Positions 13,321 to 24,244 of a DNA stretch of 64,000 nt are shown piece after piece. The stretch is taken from contig OZ020587.1 of the NCBI GenBank assembly GCA_963971535.1, positions 159,136,595-159,200,594 on the forward strand, written 5' to 3'. A model generated the notes under the pieces. That model was not told the DNA's origin, did not search any database, and worked only from the letters and a program-made list of their open reading frames with translations. Position numbers and translations under genes: made by a program. Source of the DNA: Notolepis coatsorum. Its lineage: Eukaryota; Chordata; Actinopteri; Aulopiformes; Paralepididae. Numbering within the stretch: the first letter of the stretch is position 1; each line of letters opens with the position of its first letter.

Positions 13321-13560
13321 TATGCCACTAAAAACTCAGCAGAGAAACAAACACTTTTATTGTACAGATTGTTAGAAACAAAAAGCTTCAAGTGTTAACA
13401 AGTGTTTATTTTGGAAGCAAGTGTGCTGTATAAAACAGATAAAAATTATTTCAAAATTTAGCTTGCAGTGTTTGTTCAAATGTAATGTTTAAATACAGTA
13501 TGTAAAGTTAAAAACCTATAGAAGTACAATCTAAACACACTATTTATGGATCAATATGCA
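13321..13560. other. AT-rich edge of the satellite array, unassigned
   Basis: Diverged satellite sequence fades into AT-rich DNA. No gene or complete element is seen. Confidence 0.4.
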
Positions 13561-13660
13561 TGGCAGCTGCCACCATTGGTGTGTGAATGTGTGTGAATAG
13601 GTGAATGAGAGGCCATACGCGCTTTGGATAAAAGCGATATTGCTATATATAAGTGCAGTC
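13561..13660 (+). mobile_element. SINE 3' fragment
   Basis: Contains TGTGTGAATGTGTGTGAATA followed by CGCTTTGGATAAAAGCG, a 3' body and tail of a kind I associate with fish tRNA-derived SINEs and L2-type 3' ends. The tRNA-like head is absent. Confidence 0.5.
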
Positions 13661-15609
13661 CATTGAACATAACATAATGGCCAAGTAGTAAATTAAACTT
13701 TATGTCCACAATTCTGAACTATCCCTTCAATGTCATCAGATGATTTCAACTTTTAAAAGCGGAGAAAGCAACATATTGTGCTGTTGAACCGAGGGGGTTG
13801 TGGTCAGGTCTACAGTTTTTTAGCTTTACCATTTCAGTTTTATATTGTTTTCCACAATATTCTCCCGACCACTGGGGGCTCCATAATATGTGTGAACATT
13901 ATACTGTTTAATTCAGAATCCCAACTATACAGTGTATTACTAATTCAAATCAAAACATACCACACCACAAAAGGTCAATGAATCGGTGGCACAAGTGAAG
14001 AGCAGAATCCTCCAGATTGGCAGTAATCAGCTGGATCCTTGGTGCATGGTGCATCTGGGAAAATGAAGAAAAAGGACACTATGATTCACTGGAAAGTCCT
14101 TGAAAAGTAGGATTTAATGGGTTACCATTCCTCAAACTTTATTCAATAGTCTGTACCGACATTTGCCACTATTACACATTTTGGAAAGTACCGTCAGCTT
14201 TGAGAGTGCTAGTTGCATGTTTGTTTAGCAATAAAAACATGCACCTAATGCATGTCCTTGTCAGATAAAATTGAATCACCAAAAGAAAGAAGACGTGGAT
14301 TCACAACACCGGATACCAAGCCACCGGGGCTGTGAAACATTTTGAGCGAGTAGCGAATCCCGGTATTGATCGTCACGTGACACTTTTAGGGGCAAACATA
14401 CCTTTTCCCATAGACATACATGGGTAAAGAAACGGCTGGGGAAATCACTCAGGCGTCGCACAGAGTCCAAAACTACTCTTAACCCTTGTGTCTGAAAACG
14501 AAAGCGTTACTCAATTGTCCTCTTCAAAAACGCAATAGAAATATTATACTATGTTGAAGGTGATAGTGGTGTATTTTTTAGACCCTCTTGCTTTGCTGCT
14601 GGGAGGGGGGCTCCTTCATCTCCTCTCACTACCGCAGGTGAGACACCACTAGGTTGCTCGTGGTACACAGGGCTTCTACCACTAGTGGGACGGAACCATG
14701 GACTAAACTCCTCTGATGCTGCTGCCACTTTCACTTTTGAGGTTAGCTCACAGGAAATTCAATTGAATAGCCTATATTAATATAAATTATATTAATAATG
14801 ATTTGAAGATGTTTACACTTTTTTTTACAACCCTACTGTTCTCCCGAGAATTAAATAAAGGTTTGATGATGATGACATGTGCTCGAAGAGAGATATAGAT
14901 AGAGTGGGTGTGTTTGTACATGCAAGCTATACTCACATCAGCTTAAGGGAGATGCCATCCATGTCAATTCAGCATAGGATGATTCAATGGCCTTGTGGTC
15001 AGCAGGGTCCCCCCTTCTGGCTGCTGGCCTCTGGTAGAGGTGTCGATCACCAGTGGCATCCCTCTGAGAACACAATTAGACTTTAGACGGTGGCTTGCGA
15101 GCACGATGAGCCTAATTTTCTAATTTTGAGATTGCTCTATCTATCCGATCTCATTACAAAATACTTGCCTCCTAGATCACTAAATGCGGGGCTCCTATCG
15201 ATCCCTAGGGTAAAATGCATGCATGGGCTGAGCTCCCAAAGCGCCATGTGACTTGCAATACCAAGCTTGGCCTCTAAGCCCTTGTTGCTTTAACACTGGA
15301 CCATCTGTCACAAAAATTACAGGGGATCTGGGGGAGATAGTGTGAACCTCTGCATGCGTTACGTTCCCCCAGTGAAACTCCTCGCTGTCAGGTGAAAAGA
15401 AGCGGCTGGCGACTCCACATGTACTGTACCCTCCCCAGGCCGACAGTTGGGCAACACGTGCAATGACCAGGAAGGGAATTGGCATAGCAACTAAATTGCA
15501 ATGGGTGAGAAATACAGGAAGCCCAAAAATAAATGGATTTAAAAAGAAATTACCATTGTATATAATTAGAAATAATCTTCTCTAAAGTGTTATTCAGTGG
15601 ACTTCTCCT
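13661..15609. other. Unassigned sequence with weak exon-like frames
   Basis: No firm gene. Three minus-strand open frames (14276-14470, 14549-14734, 15195-15485) are 61-96 codons long and match nothing I know. The last two have ordinary-looking composition and could be decayed exons. The stretch around 14290-14470 resembles dispersed fish repeat sequence. Splice sites linking them were not found. Confidence 0.3.
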
Positions 15610-16199
15610 TTAAAAAGGAACACACCAACTTTGTGGGAAATTTGCTTATTTGCCATCTACCCTGGAGTTAGACAAGCAGATTGATCAGTTAGCCTCATAG
15701 CATAATTGCCTAATTAATTTTTTGGCCAAATTGATATTTCTGCCTAACTCTACTCTCCTCACTGCTGCACCACCCTGGCTTAGTGGCTGTGTCCTCAGCC
15801 AATCAGGACCTTGATAACAAAATTGGCTGTTTAAGGAATTCCAGGCCTTGACTTTTTTATTTAATTTTTTTATCAAGCATTTTAAGCACTTCAAGGACCT
15901 TGTGCGAACCCTGGATATATACTCTGAACAATTTTTTGCCGAACCGCTGCTGCCTGACCGCAGTGATTTCATCACCTCAAAAGCCCAGTTTAAAAAAAAA
16001 TAAAGCGTATTTCGTGACTGTTGGGAACTAGGCTACACTGACACCTACTTCCAGTGAATGACGCTAAGCTAGGCTAACGGCGCGGTTGTTCCCTAAGCCT
16101 AATGCATGTACAGAGAAGAAAAGGGTATGCATCTGCTTGTCCAACTCTAGGTAGATGGCAAATAAGCTAATTTCCCAAAAAGTTGGCGTGTTCCTTTAA
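15610..16199. mobile_element. Complete TTAA-flanked MITE
   Basis: TTAA lies at 15610-15613 and 16196-16199. The inner ends are inverted repeats of about 65 bp: AGGAACACACCAACTTTGTG on the left and AGTTGGCGTGTTCCTT on the right, continuing through the shared motif TTTGCCATCTACC. The element is about 580 bp and has no transposase, so it is non-autonomous. TTAA preference points to a piggyBac- or Kolobok-type mobiliser, which is inference. An inner piece near 15840-15913 resembles a different dispersed repeat ending CCTTGTGCGAACCCTGG, so the element may be composite. Half-copies occur at 3441, 26285 and 46570. Confidence 0.8.
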
Positions 16200-16240
16200 G
16201 CCTCCAAAGAGACCTTTGCTGGAGTGGTCACAGCTAAAAA

Positions 16241-17028
16241 TGTCAACGCATACTGTACACTTTTAATTACTACACTCTCCTGGAACAGGGCAGGCCAGTT
16301 GAACTCAGACCAGGGGCCTCTCCTCCACAATCTGCATTCGCCTGTAGGATAATGTTTTTTCCATTTTTACTTCAATGACGACTTCATTGTCATGCTTTTT
16401 CCTATAAGATCACTCATGTTTGGAAAAAGACACATTCTTGGAAAAAGACACATTCTTGATTACTTACCTTCATAGTAGGAGGCTGCAAAAGCTGTTTACT
16501 GTGTTCCTTGGACTGCCTGAAAAGGAGAAGAGAACATTGAACAAATTAGAAGAGCTTCTTGTTCCAGCATTGAGTGTTTAGTCTATACCGAGAGCGCTAG
16601 CTCAATTCAACATTATTTTACCGTAATATACAGACAAGAGAGCTAAAAGTACTATTAATATGCTTATCATTTAACAGCAAGCGCAAAGTCAGTCAATTGT
16701 AAGCTCTGTCAACGCATACTGTACACTTTTACTTACTACACTCTCCTGGAACAGGGCAAGCCAGTTGAACTCTCAGACCAGGCCTCTCCTCCACAATCTG
16801 CATTCGCCTGTAGGATAATGTTTTTTCCATTTTCACTTCAATGACGACTTCATTGTCATGCTTTTTCCTATAAGATCATTCATGTTTGGAAAAAGACACA
16901 TTCTTGATTACTTACCATCATAGTAGGAGGCTACAAAAGCTGTTTACTGTGTTCTTTGGACTGCCTGAAAAGGAGAGAACATTGAACAAATTAGAAGAGC
17001 TTCTTGTTCCAGCATTGAGTGTTTAGTC
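16241..17028 (-). repeat. Tandem duplication carrying two exon-like segments
   Basis: 16241-16583 and 16707-17028 are near-identical copies about 466 bp apart. On the minus strand each has a 49-base segment bounded by TTTTCAG and GTAAGTAA (16468-16516; 16916-16964). It can encode QSKEHSKQLLQPPTMK in the first copy, while the second has an in-frame TAG. A second segment follows acceptor-like TCCTACAG (near 16340 and 16808); its donor-like GTAAGT survives only in the 17-kb copy. These could be 3' exons or 3' UTR exons of the minus-strand gene ending at 17679, but its reading frame stops before them. The duplication suggests relaxed constraint. Confidence 0.5.
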
Positions 17029-17640
17029 CAGGGGTCAGCAACCTTTACTATCAAAAGAGCCACTTTTCACCCCTCCCACAAAATAAAATGCTCAGGGAGC
17101 CGCACAACCTATTTACCCTTAAAATGAAGATAACACAGTGTATAACGTTTTATATATCCCCAAGCATACCCCACATTTAGCATAAAACGTCTGACAATTG
17201 CCCAAAGTCATTTGCGATTTATTATACTTTATACTTATTGGCTATAGCACACAGTTTGTTGCATAATTTTGACTTTTTATTGCTGTTTTTACCTGTTATA
17301 ACAAAGGAAAACCTCAAACTCTTATGAAGAGGAGACAAAATACTGGCTGTGTAGACTTATTTTTAAATAAAACACAGAGGAGGCGACAAAACACTGGTGT
17401 CTATAGACCGACTTTGAAATAAAACCCTGAACTATTCAGGTATATTTGAGTCCTTCCCTTATTTGTGGAACATTTATAAAATAAAAAGTAGTCCACTTTG
17501 AAAAAAGACTACCATGTGTAGACCTACTTTGAAATAAAACACAGAAAAGGAGAAAAAACACTGGCATCTCACAGTGTTTAGAGGGTCTATCACGGTGTTT
17601 AGAGGGTCTATCACAGTGTTTGTAGGGTTTGTAATCACTC
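17029..17640. mobile_element. hAT-like (Charlie-type) fragment, one end
   Basis: Starts CAGGGGTCAGCAACCTTTAC, then has AAAAGAGCCAC and GGGAGCCGCAC, features of vertebrate hAT Charlie-type repeats whose ends read CAGGGGT(C)GGCAACC. The opposite end is not found before the exon at 17679, so this is a truncated copy. It contains two internal near-repeats with TTTGAAATAAAAC. Confidence 0.65.
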
Positions 17641-17678
17641 GTTTAGCATTTCAAATATTTAAATAAATAAAACTTACA

Positions 17679-18013
17679 TCAACTCCGAGCAGCAGTTTCT
17701 CCATAGGCTCCTTGAAGTACACCATAAGGAGTCTTCTCTGAAGCCTCTGGATCATATCTGGCCAGAACTTCCCTGATCTCCGGGTTGTCCAGTTTCTGGC
17801 AGAACTGCAGGATGGTCCGTCCTCTCTGACCCAGGGCATCTTGGATCTTTTGAAGGGCATCAGTGTCTGTCAGGAGGCCAAAGTGGGAGAAAAGCCCCAC
17901 CAAAAGTAAAGTAGATTGCATGCCTGAGTAGATGTTCCGCAGATCCCTTTTCAAAGCCCCCAAGGCTTCCTCTATCTCCCCGTCCGGTATGTCTGCTGGG
18001 CCCCACCTCACAC
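17679..18013 (-). CDS. Exon 3 of the BED/QR-repeat model (unrecognised domain)
   Basis: Acceptor CCCTAG lies just above 18013. The 110-codon frame is rich in Leu, Asp, Glu and Lys, with helical segments around EEALGALKRDLRNIY and LQKIQDALGQRGRTIL. Its composition is that of a normal globular or coiled protein rather than chance sequence. A second frame over the last 70 codons is also open and carries YFKEPMEKLLLGVD up to the next GTAAGT, so a frameshift or alternative frame is possible. I know no family for it. Confidence 0.45.
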
Positions 18014-21000
18014 ACCTAGGGATAGGAAGGAATCATAGGTTAACTCAATACTATTGGGGGAAATAATATTTTACAAAATCTATACATAATTTAAACATTC
18101 AATCCAAATAACCTAAGTTAGTCTAGCATGGCAGTGCCCCTGTAAGCCCTAATTGCTCCCAATGGAGTGTGAATGGAGAGGACACTGGCGCTGTTTTGCC
18201 ACCCCTACACATACCCGTATTGGTTGACAGGACCTCTCGTCAGTCTGGACTCTCCTGCCACTCCAGTGTGTTGTCTTCCCTCTCTGCGGCGTCTAGCCTT
18301 CTTTAAATACAAGGAGACTAACACTAAACAGCAAAAAAAAATGTATGATGCTGTTAAATGATAAGTTCACAATTTGACTGTAGACCCCTCTACCATGAAC
18401 CTGAAACACAGAACCAATAATTTCACTCATCACTGCAGTGTTGAGCTTACTTCTGTTCATCACCTATGGGACATAGGTTAGAATTAGGGCTGGGCGATAT
18501 GGCCTAAATATGATATCACGATATTTTCTGACCTTTCGGCGATACACGATACGCATCACAATGTTTTTCTTTTTTTCCCCAAACAATTCATTATGAGGCT
18601 TACCAAGACAGTATTTGAGTTTGCAAGCTAACATTAAAGACAAAATAAAATACCCATGCATTTAGCATTTTTATATTATATATTAGATTTAGATTATTGG
18701 ATTATTAGATTATATATTGCATATATTTAGCAATGAGATATTATATGATTTAGATATGAAATATGATGAATTGAAAATGGGGGACCCTGATGTAAACAAG
18801 ACGAAAGTCTTTCTCTGGTCTGCATCCCCTTAACAATTGTATGTATTGAGCTGTACTGTACCCATTCTGCAATATGTTAATAAAGTTTTAAATCAATCAA
18901 TCAATCAATCAATCAATAGGATTTTAGCATTTTTATGAAACTACTGTATATTTGTATGTCTCTAAATGTTTTGATGAATTGAAAATGGAGGACCCTTATG
19001 TAAAAAAGCCGAAAGTCTTTTTCTGGTCTTCATCCTCCAGTCAGTCCACTGTTGTTGTATTGAGCTGTACTGTATTGTACCCATTCTGCAATCGTTAATA
19101 ACGTTCATTCATTCAATCATTCAGCCGGCAACAGAATAATTTTGATTGACAGTCGAGTCTGCCAATTACGTCACACCGCTTGTACCTGCCCTGCTGTTCT
19201 TAGCACCAATCGGCAAGCAGCGCTATTCTTTTTTTACATTCCTGAATGCCCTCCATTGATTTTAACGAGAGCTCAGCTCAACGACAACAACAACAGCTCA
19301 CCGCAGCCGACGAGTGATTACTAGCGCACCGCAGCATGACAACGAGGCGTAATTATTTTACTGCAACAAATGTTATAATAAAAGCCTTTCCATACATCTG
19401 TCTGATTGAAAACTTTATTAACAGACCGCAGAATGGGCACGCACAACTCGGCACGGAATGAGATATGAACAGTAACGCTTGCTATCTATGTCGTCATCGG
19501 ACGTTGCTATGTTTGGGTAAATACGCTGATGTGTAACTATATAACGTGTAACTATATAATGTTAATGCCACAAAACGAATGCCTTTGTTAATCATAAGTA
19601 CTAACTTTGATGCAGTAGTGTGTGTGTGGGAGCGGCGTTGTTCAAAAGTTTGAACGGGGTGGACCAGATTGACGCGACACAATCCTCTTGGGCAAAACAT
19701 CACGATATCCACGATACGTTAAAAAAGTGTATCGTTAATGAACTGTACCCGATATTTATATAATATCGTCATATCGCCCAGCCCTAGTTAGAATCAGTGA
19801 AGCAAATGTGACCACTGTGTTTCTGTCCTGTGTAAATAACGGACACAGGAGTCGAGATGGATGCAGCACTTACTGAGCTGTGAATGGGACACACAACCAG
19901 CAGTTTAACCTGTTCCACCCGAGTGTTGCATAAAATTTGCGTTTTTAATATCAAACGTATTCAAGTATTAACATCACCAACATGTCACAAAAGCATGTAG
20001 AATGTATATTATCATCAATACGTTAGTTTAGCAATAGGTTAAAAGTGCCATTAGATAGATTAAACTTTTCGATTTGCTGAAGTATATTCTGAGAGGGCGA
20101 CCATTTTGAAAATTTTTAACCGTGGGAATTTTTCTGAACTACACTTCCTGGAAGATTATAATGGGATTCAAGGTTCAGAGTTCTGTATAAATTATTTCAA
20201 TAACTGTTATTATTCGGGATAATCAGGGTTTGTACACCTTTTCCAAGGCAAAATGCAAGCACTTTTCAAGCATTTTCAAGGTGAATTTTCATGATTTTCC
20301 AGCATCTTATGCGGCTGTGGTAAATTAAATATTTACTCAAAATGATTATTTCATTTCTTCCATCACATTAAATCAGATGTTATTGTGCTATAAACAACCA
20401 AAATTATGTAGACTTGGCATCATATATAATACATTATATTAACTTGTCAACCTACCTCGGGCAGCAACAGAATCCAGCAGCAGTCGTGATCTGCTTTCGC
20501 GGTGCAGCGAGAACACTAGGGTCAGCTGCTGGTTCAGGTGGTTCTTCAGCTGCTGGGCCAGGCGGTTCCTCAGCTGCTGCTCCCGGCGGTACCTCAGCTG
20601 CTGCTGCCGGGCCAGGCGGTTCCTCAGCTGTTGCTCCCGGCGGTACCTCAGCTGCTGCTGCCGGGCCAGGCGGTTCCTCAGCTGCTGCTCCCGGCGGTAC
20701 CTCAGCTGCTGCTGCCGGGCCAGGCGGTTCCTCAGCTGCTGCTCCCGGCGGTACCTCAGCTGCTGCTGCCGGGCCAGGCGGTTCCTCAGCTGCTGCTCCC
20801 GGCGGTACCTCAGCTGCTGCTGCCGGGCCAGGCGGTTCCTCAGCTGCTGCTCCCGGCGGTACCTCAGCTGCTGCTGCCGGGCCAGGCGGTTCCTCAGCTG
20901 CTGCTCCCGGCGGTACCTCAGCTGCTGCTGCTGGGCCAGGCGGTTCCTCAGCTGCTGCTCCCGGCGGTAACTCCGCTGCTGCTCTGGGGACAGACCCTGA

Positions 21001-21602
21001 ACCACGGCCTCCCACTCTGGTAGGACCTGCTGCTGCTGACCCTGGACCATCGCCTCTGCTAGGAGGGAGGGAGAGAGAGGGAGAGGGGGAGGGGGAGGGA
21101 GAGGGAGAGGAGAGGGGGAGGAGAGGGGGAGGGAGGGGGTGAGAGGGGGAGGGAGGGAGGGGGCGAGGGGGAATACATGGAAGGGAATTAGCTAACGTTA
21201 GGCTAGGCTACATGCTGCCTATTTCAAAACACTGCAGTGAAAAACAGAGTCCGGTAAACACGAGTTTGTAATTCCAATAGTGTATTCTGCCTGTTACTTG
21301 ACTATTTCGATTATTGAAGTGGTATTTTTATAACGAACATTTACGGAGACAGGTGTGGAGCACTTGTAGTCTCGAACTTAGTAGTACCTGGCGAGCCAGG
21401 CCGAGACACGTTAATAACATCCATGGCTCATTGGCTCACCTTTCATGTGCCTCGAAAGTGCAGACTCCCCCATGGTAAAAATCTGCAAGTCCTTTCTGCA
21501 TATTTTGCACACGCCTACTCTGGGATGTTCTCCTCTTTTTAACCATGAATTATATTTTATATCTCCAAGCCAGAGCTCATTAAAACGGCAGCCTCCCGGC
21601 AT
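17679..21602 (-). CDS. Three-exon gene model: BED-like finger, Q/R-rich repeats, unknown C-terminal domain
   Basis: Minus-strand exons 21602-21440, 21058-20456 and 18013-17679 join in one frame to about 366 residues. Exon 1 starts MPGGCRFNELWLGDIKYNSW and has C32 and C35 with H52, like the BED fingers of hAT transposases, and ends AAAG/GTGAGC. Exon 2 follows a pyrimidine tract of over 100 bases ending CCTAG and encodes 18-residue repeats (RREQQLRNRLARQQQLRY type); its donor is CGAG/GTAGGT. Exon 3 starts after CCCTAG and encodes about 110 residues (DALQKIQDALGQRGRTILQF, YDPEASEKTPYGVLQ) to a TGA lying 1 base before another GTAAGT. All junction phases agree, which supports the model. Against it, the fourth BED ligand is not at the usual spacing after splicing. 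It could be a host gene that captured a transposon finger, or a decaying transposon gene. I do not recognise the C-terminal domain. Confidence 0.45.
18014..18476. other. Intronic DNA, unassigned
   Basis: Lies between exon 3 and the hAT element inside the long intron of the minus-strand gene model. No further exon or complete repeat was identified. Confidence 0.35.
18765..18917 (+). mobile_element. LINE F1 3'-end fragment
   Basis: About 150 bp matching the last part of LINE F1 (TGAATTGAAAATGGGGGACC through TTAATAAAGTTTTAAATC), ending in an AATC tail. A typical extreme 5' truncation. Confidence 0.85.
18965..19135 (+). mobile_element. Diverged LINE F1 3'-end fragment
   Basis: A second, more diverged copy of the F1 3' end, ending in a CATT-type tail near 19110-19125. 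Both fragments are inside the hAT element, so they either jumped in or were amplified with it. A trace in reverse orientation occurs at 19402-19440. Confidence 0.7.
20561..20985 (-). repeat. 54-bp in-frame coding minisatellite (exon 2)
   Basis: The motif GGCGGTTCC recurs at 20561, 20615, 20669, 20723, 20777, 20831, 20885 and 20939, exactly 54 bp apart, giving 18-residue protein repeats. Copies differ by only a few substitutions, so the array is young or homogenised. Several other frames stay open across it because the unit lacks stops; the minus-strand frame giving Arg/Gln/Leu repeats is preferred because its exon boundaries keep phase. Confidence 0.9.
21061..21175. repeat. Purine-rich tract (polypyrimidine on the minus strand)
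   Basis: About 115 bases of almost pure G and A. On the minus strand it forms an exceptionally long polypyrimidine tract immediately before the exon 2 acceptor CCTAG. Confidence 0.8.
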
Positions 21603-21925
21603 GTTGGCCACACACGCACACAGGTGCGCTGTTCTCAGATGGCACAGGTAAAAAAACACTACGGGTCGAACCCAGCCACATTTCATTTTGCGTGAAAGGC
21701 GAACGCAATTAGGCTTGCTTGAGTCGCTCCGACTTATTTTATTTCTTTATCTAAAAACCAAACTATTCAGTCAGATAGCGATTTATTATGAAAGTATAAA
21801 GTGCAATTACAATTTCAATAACTTTCCAGCACTTTATACACAATTCAAGCACATTTAAAACCTTGAAAACAGCACATTGAAATACAAGCATTTTAAAGGA
21901 TTTCAAATTGCATTGGTCCGGATGG

Positions 21926-22829
21926 GAGAATTCAGTACTGTATCTACAGAACCTTCGGTTTAATCATCTTCCCTTTATTAATTTCCTTAGATTTCTTTTT
22001 ACACATGATCTCAAGAGGGGACTGAACGAGATCAGTGGCAGTTTTTAATGTTTGGTCATTATTAGCATGGTGTTATTCACTGTCAAAGATGCAAAGAAAA
22101 ATCATAATTCATATTCTCCTTTGTTTCATCACAATTTAAGCAAGCCTAGTAATAGACACAATATTTCTGACACTGTGAATACATTCCCTGAGGTCCATAG
22201 ATGTCCCTAGATACCGAGAATATGCAAATAGTCCTTTTGATTTTGATTACAGTATTTTATTGTGAAATAATAATTAAATGATGTGAAATATTGCTGTTAT
22301 TGTGAGATTACAAAATCTGATGTGATATTAGAGAGGATTTTGATTACAGTATTTTATTGTGAAATAATAATTAAATTATGTGAAATCAAAGGATAGTGTA
22401 TGAATGTCACTGTAATATAACACTCATAACAGAATTAGTTATCAATAACCTACCTGTATAAAGGTTAAAAGTTATTGCAAATATTTTTTTCCCTCATAAA
22501 TATACCACTATATACATTCATTTCTTATATTAGTTTTAAAATGACCATTTAACAGTGCTCTGAAAATGCTCTGACAACATCATTCACTGTTTTAAGCACT
22601 AACACATAAGGGAGGTGAAGAATTGTGGTGATTCGTCTGTGATTATAATACGAATTAATGTTGATGGGAGCAAAACAGACACTCTCTGCATGGCAGAGAA
22701 GAGGTGTGACCCCTCTCTCCAGAAAGTGTAACTAGGGCAAGACTGGGAGCAGGTTGCTAGGCGACCCGGTGCCTAGCAGTCATAACAGCATTCCTGAGAT
22801 AAGGATGGAGGAGCAGGAGGATGTGGGGG
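21926..22829. other. Unassigned AT-rich sequence
   Basis: No gene is recognised. A sequence containing TTTTGATTACAGTATTTTAT is repeated about 95 bp apart (near 22237 and 22331). Confidence 0.4.
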
Positions 22830-23230
22830 GGGGGGTGATTCATCTCCAGTCGAGGAATAACGGAACGAGAGAGAGAGAGTGAATTATGAGGAGCTGATCC
22901 ATTGGACTTTTATTAACGGACTTTATCAAATGAACTTTAAAACACCGGACCTTATCACAAGCTGATGCGTATGTCAAGGAAGACCACATTATTCCTGTGA
23001 AACTACCCTGTCTGGTTGAATAAATGTTCTCCTTGATAACTGTCAACTGAATCGTGTGAGGTGTTCTTTCTGCCTGGGGATTATCAGATGTTTCCGTGAG
23101 CACACCAGAGGGATCATTAAAAAAGTACACAACGCAGGACACTATCGTATAGCCATCACTCACTGGGATTATCGGAACATCTATCAGAGGGAAGGAGAGA
23201 GACAGGAGGGAGAGACAGGCCCTGCATGCC
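22830..23230. other. Unassigned, possibly LTR- or exon-derived
   Basis: No clear gene. It contains GTTGAATAAATGTTCTCC, a polyadenylation-like signal, near 23017. Minus-strand (22840-23244) and plus-strand (23056-23283) frames overlap here and match nothing I know. A LINE F1 fragment begins directly after it. Confidence 0.3.
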
Positions 23231-23432
23231 TGCACCCTCCACAAATCATGTTAAACCCAGATTCGGCTCAAACAAGGGACTAAACACGTTTCGCAATTAT
23301 GCCACATCAATGTGGAACGCCCTACCCAAAGCTGTAAAGGAATGTGAATCACTACCCACTTTCAAAAACACTCTCAAAGAACACCTAAGGGAGACTGCAA
23401 TTCGAAACTGGCCCCTGTAAATGTCCTAACAC
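23231..23432 (+). mobile_element. LINE F1 C-terminal coding fragment
   Basis: Encodes the end of the F1 polyprotein (NHVKPRFGSNKGLNTFRN through NWPL and the stop). It is cut on both sides: no endonuclease or reverse transcriptase before it and no 3' UTR beyond the first bases, so it was not left by simple 5' truncation. Confidence 0.9.
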
Positions 23433-23810
23433 AACCCCAGTCTGGCTGGAGACGGAGCTACAAGCTAACATGGAAGCTAACACAATGAATAATTATGCAA
23501 GTTAGCATTCGGATCAGGCTAGTAGGAACAATACAGAATGCTAACAATGCTAACATGCAAATCAACACGCAGGCTGGACTCGATGCAATACAGAATATTC
23601 AGAGGAACATGGAGGCTAATTCAAAAGAAATAAAAACGTTAGACAACAGCGAGGCTGGAGACGAAGCTACAAGCTAACATGGAAGCTAACGGGATGAATA
23701 TGCAAGTTAGCATCAGGCTAGAAGCAATACAGAATGCTAACAACACGCAGACAGGACTCGATGCAATACAGAATATTCAGAGGAGCATGGAGGCTAATTC
23801 AAAGCATATA
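23433..23810 (+). repeat. Two-copy degenerate tandem repeat
   Basis: Two related segments of roughly 150-200 bp share GAGCATGGAGGCTAATTCAAA-like ends and GATGCAATACAGAATATTCA, starting near 23449 and 23653. No protein is recognised. Confidence 0.6.
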
Positions 23811-24026
23811 AGCATAAGCCTTCTGACAACATTTTGAAACGTTACTCATAACATAATACTCATACAACATAATATCAACATTATTGGCAGTACTACCTAC
23901 TTGTTCGATGCAACAGACACACGAGGTGGAACGCAGGAAGAAGCCACACAGGTGCAGTGCAGTCTGGGAGGCGGAGGCGGAGCACAGGTGCAATGCATTC
24001 TGGGTGAACAAGTCTGAACTCACCTT

Positions 24027-24244
24027 TGATTGATTGATTGAAAACTTTATTAACAGATTGCAGAATGGGTACAGTACAGTACAGCTCAATACATACAATT
24101 GTTAAGAGGATGCAGACCAGAGAAAGACTTTCGTCTTGTTTACATCAGGGTCCCCCATTTTCAATTCATCATAACATATATGACATACACGACATACAGA
24201 TAGACAGTACTGCTACATCTATACATTTATGACATACCAGATTT
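24027..24244 (-). mobile_element. LINE F1 3'-end fragment, minus strand
   Basis: Reverse complement of the last 210 bp of LINE F1, beginning with the tail (TGATTGATTGATTG) at the left. At its right edge, in AGATTTATG, it passes straight into the inverted minisatellite. Confidence 0.9.

Larger units (their letters stand above)
18477..19794. mobile_element. Non-autonomous hAT element with perfect 8-bp TSD
   Basis: GTTAGAAT stands at 18477-18484 and 19787-19794. The element 18485-19786 starts TAGGGCTGGGCGATATGG and ends CATATCGCCCAGCCCTA, good terminal inverted repeats. Subterminal CACGATA/CGATAC motifs occur at both ends. It is 1302 bp and encodes no transposase; two or three short LINE F1 3' fragments lie within it. 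It sits in the long intron of the minus-strand gene model. Confidence 0.9.
20224..21925 (-). mobile_element. Possible hAT-derived region around exons 1 and 2
   Basis: The left edge starts CAGGGTTTGTACACC and continues with CAAGCACTTTTCAAGCATTT, a hAT-like terminal sequence I have seen in fish repeats; a related end (CCTTGTGCGAACCCTGG) lies at 15897-15913. The right edge near 21815-21905 has loosely matching inverted motifs (CAAGCACATTTAAAACCTTG, CAAGCATTTTAAAGG), without a clean terminus. The BED-like exon lies inside on the minus strand, as expected for the N-terminus of a hAT transposase. No catalytic or dimerisation domain is visible. Confidence 0.4.

Noticed and set aside
20414-21142. 242-codon plus-strand frame of Ala/Gly/Ser/Pro repeats
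   Set aside because: It is the opposite-strand reading of the 54-bp repeat; several frames are open because the unit has no stops. The minus-strand frame has matching splice sites and phase.
24038-24232. Recurrent 64-codon frame (also 31594, 40689, 45572 and 60378)
   Set aside because: It is the antisense reading of the conserved LINE F1 3' UTR end, repeated wherever F1 ends occur.
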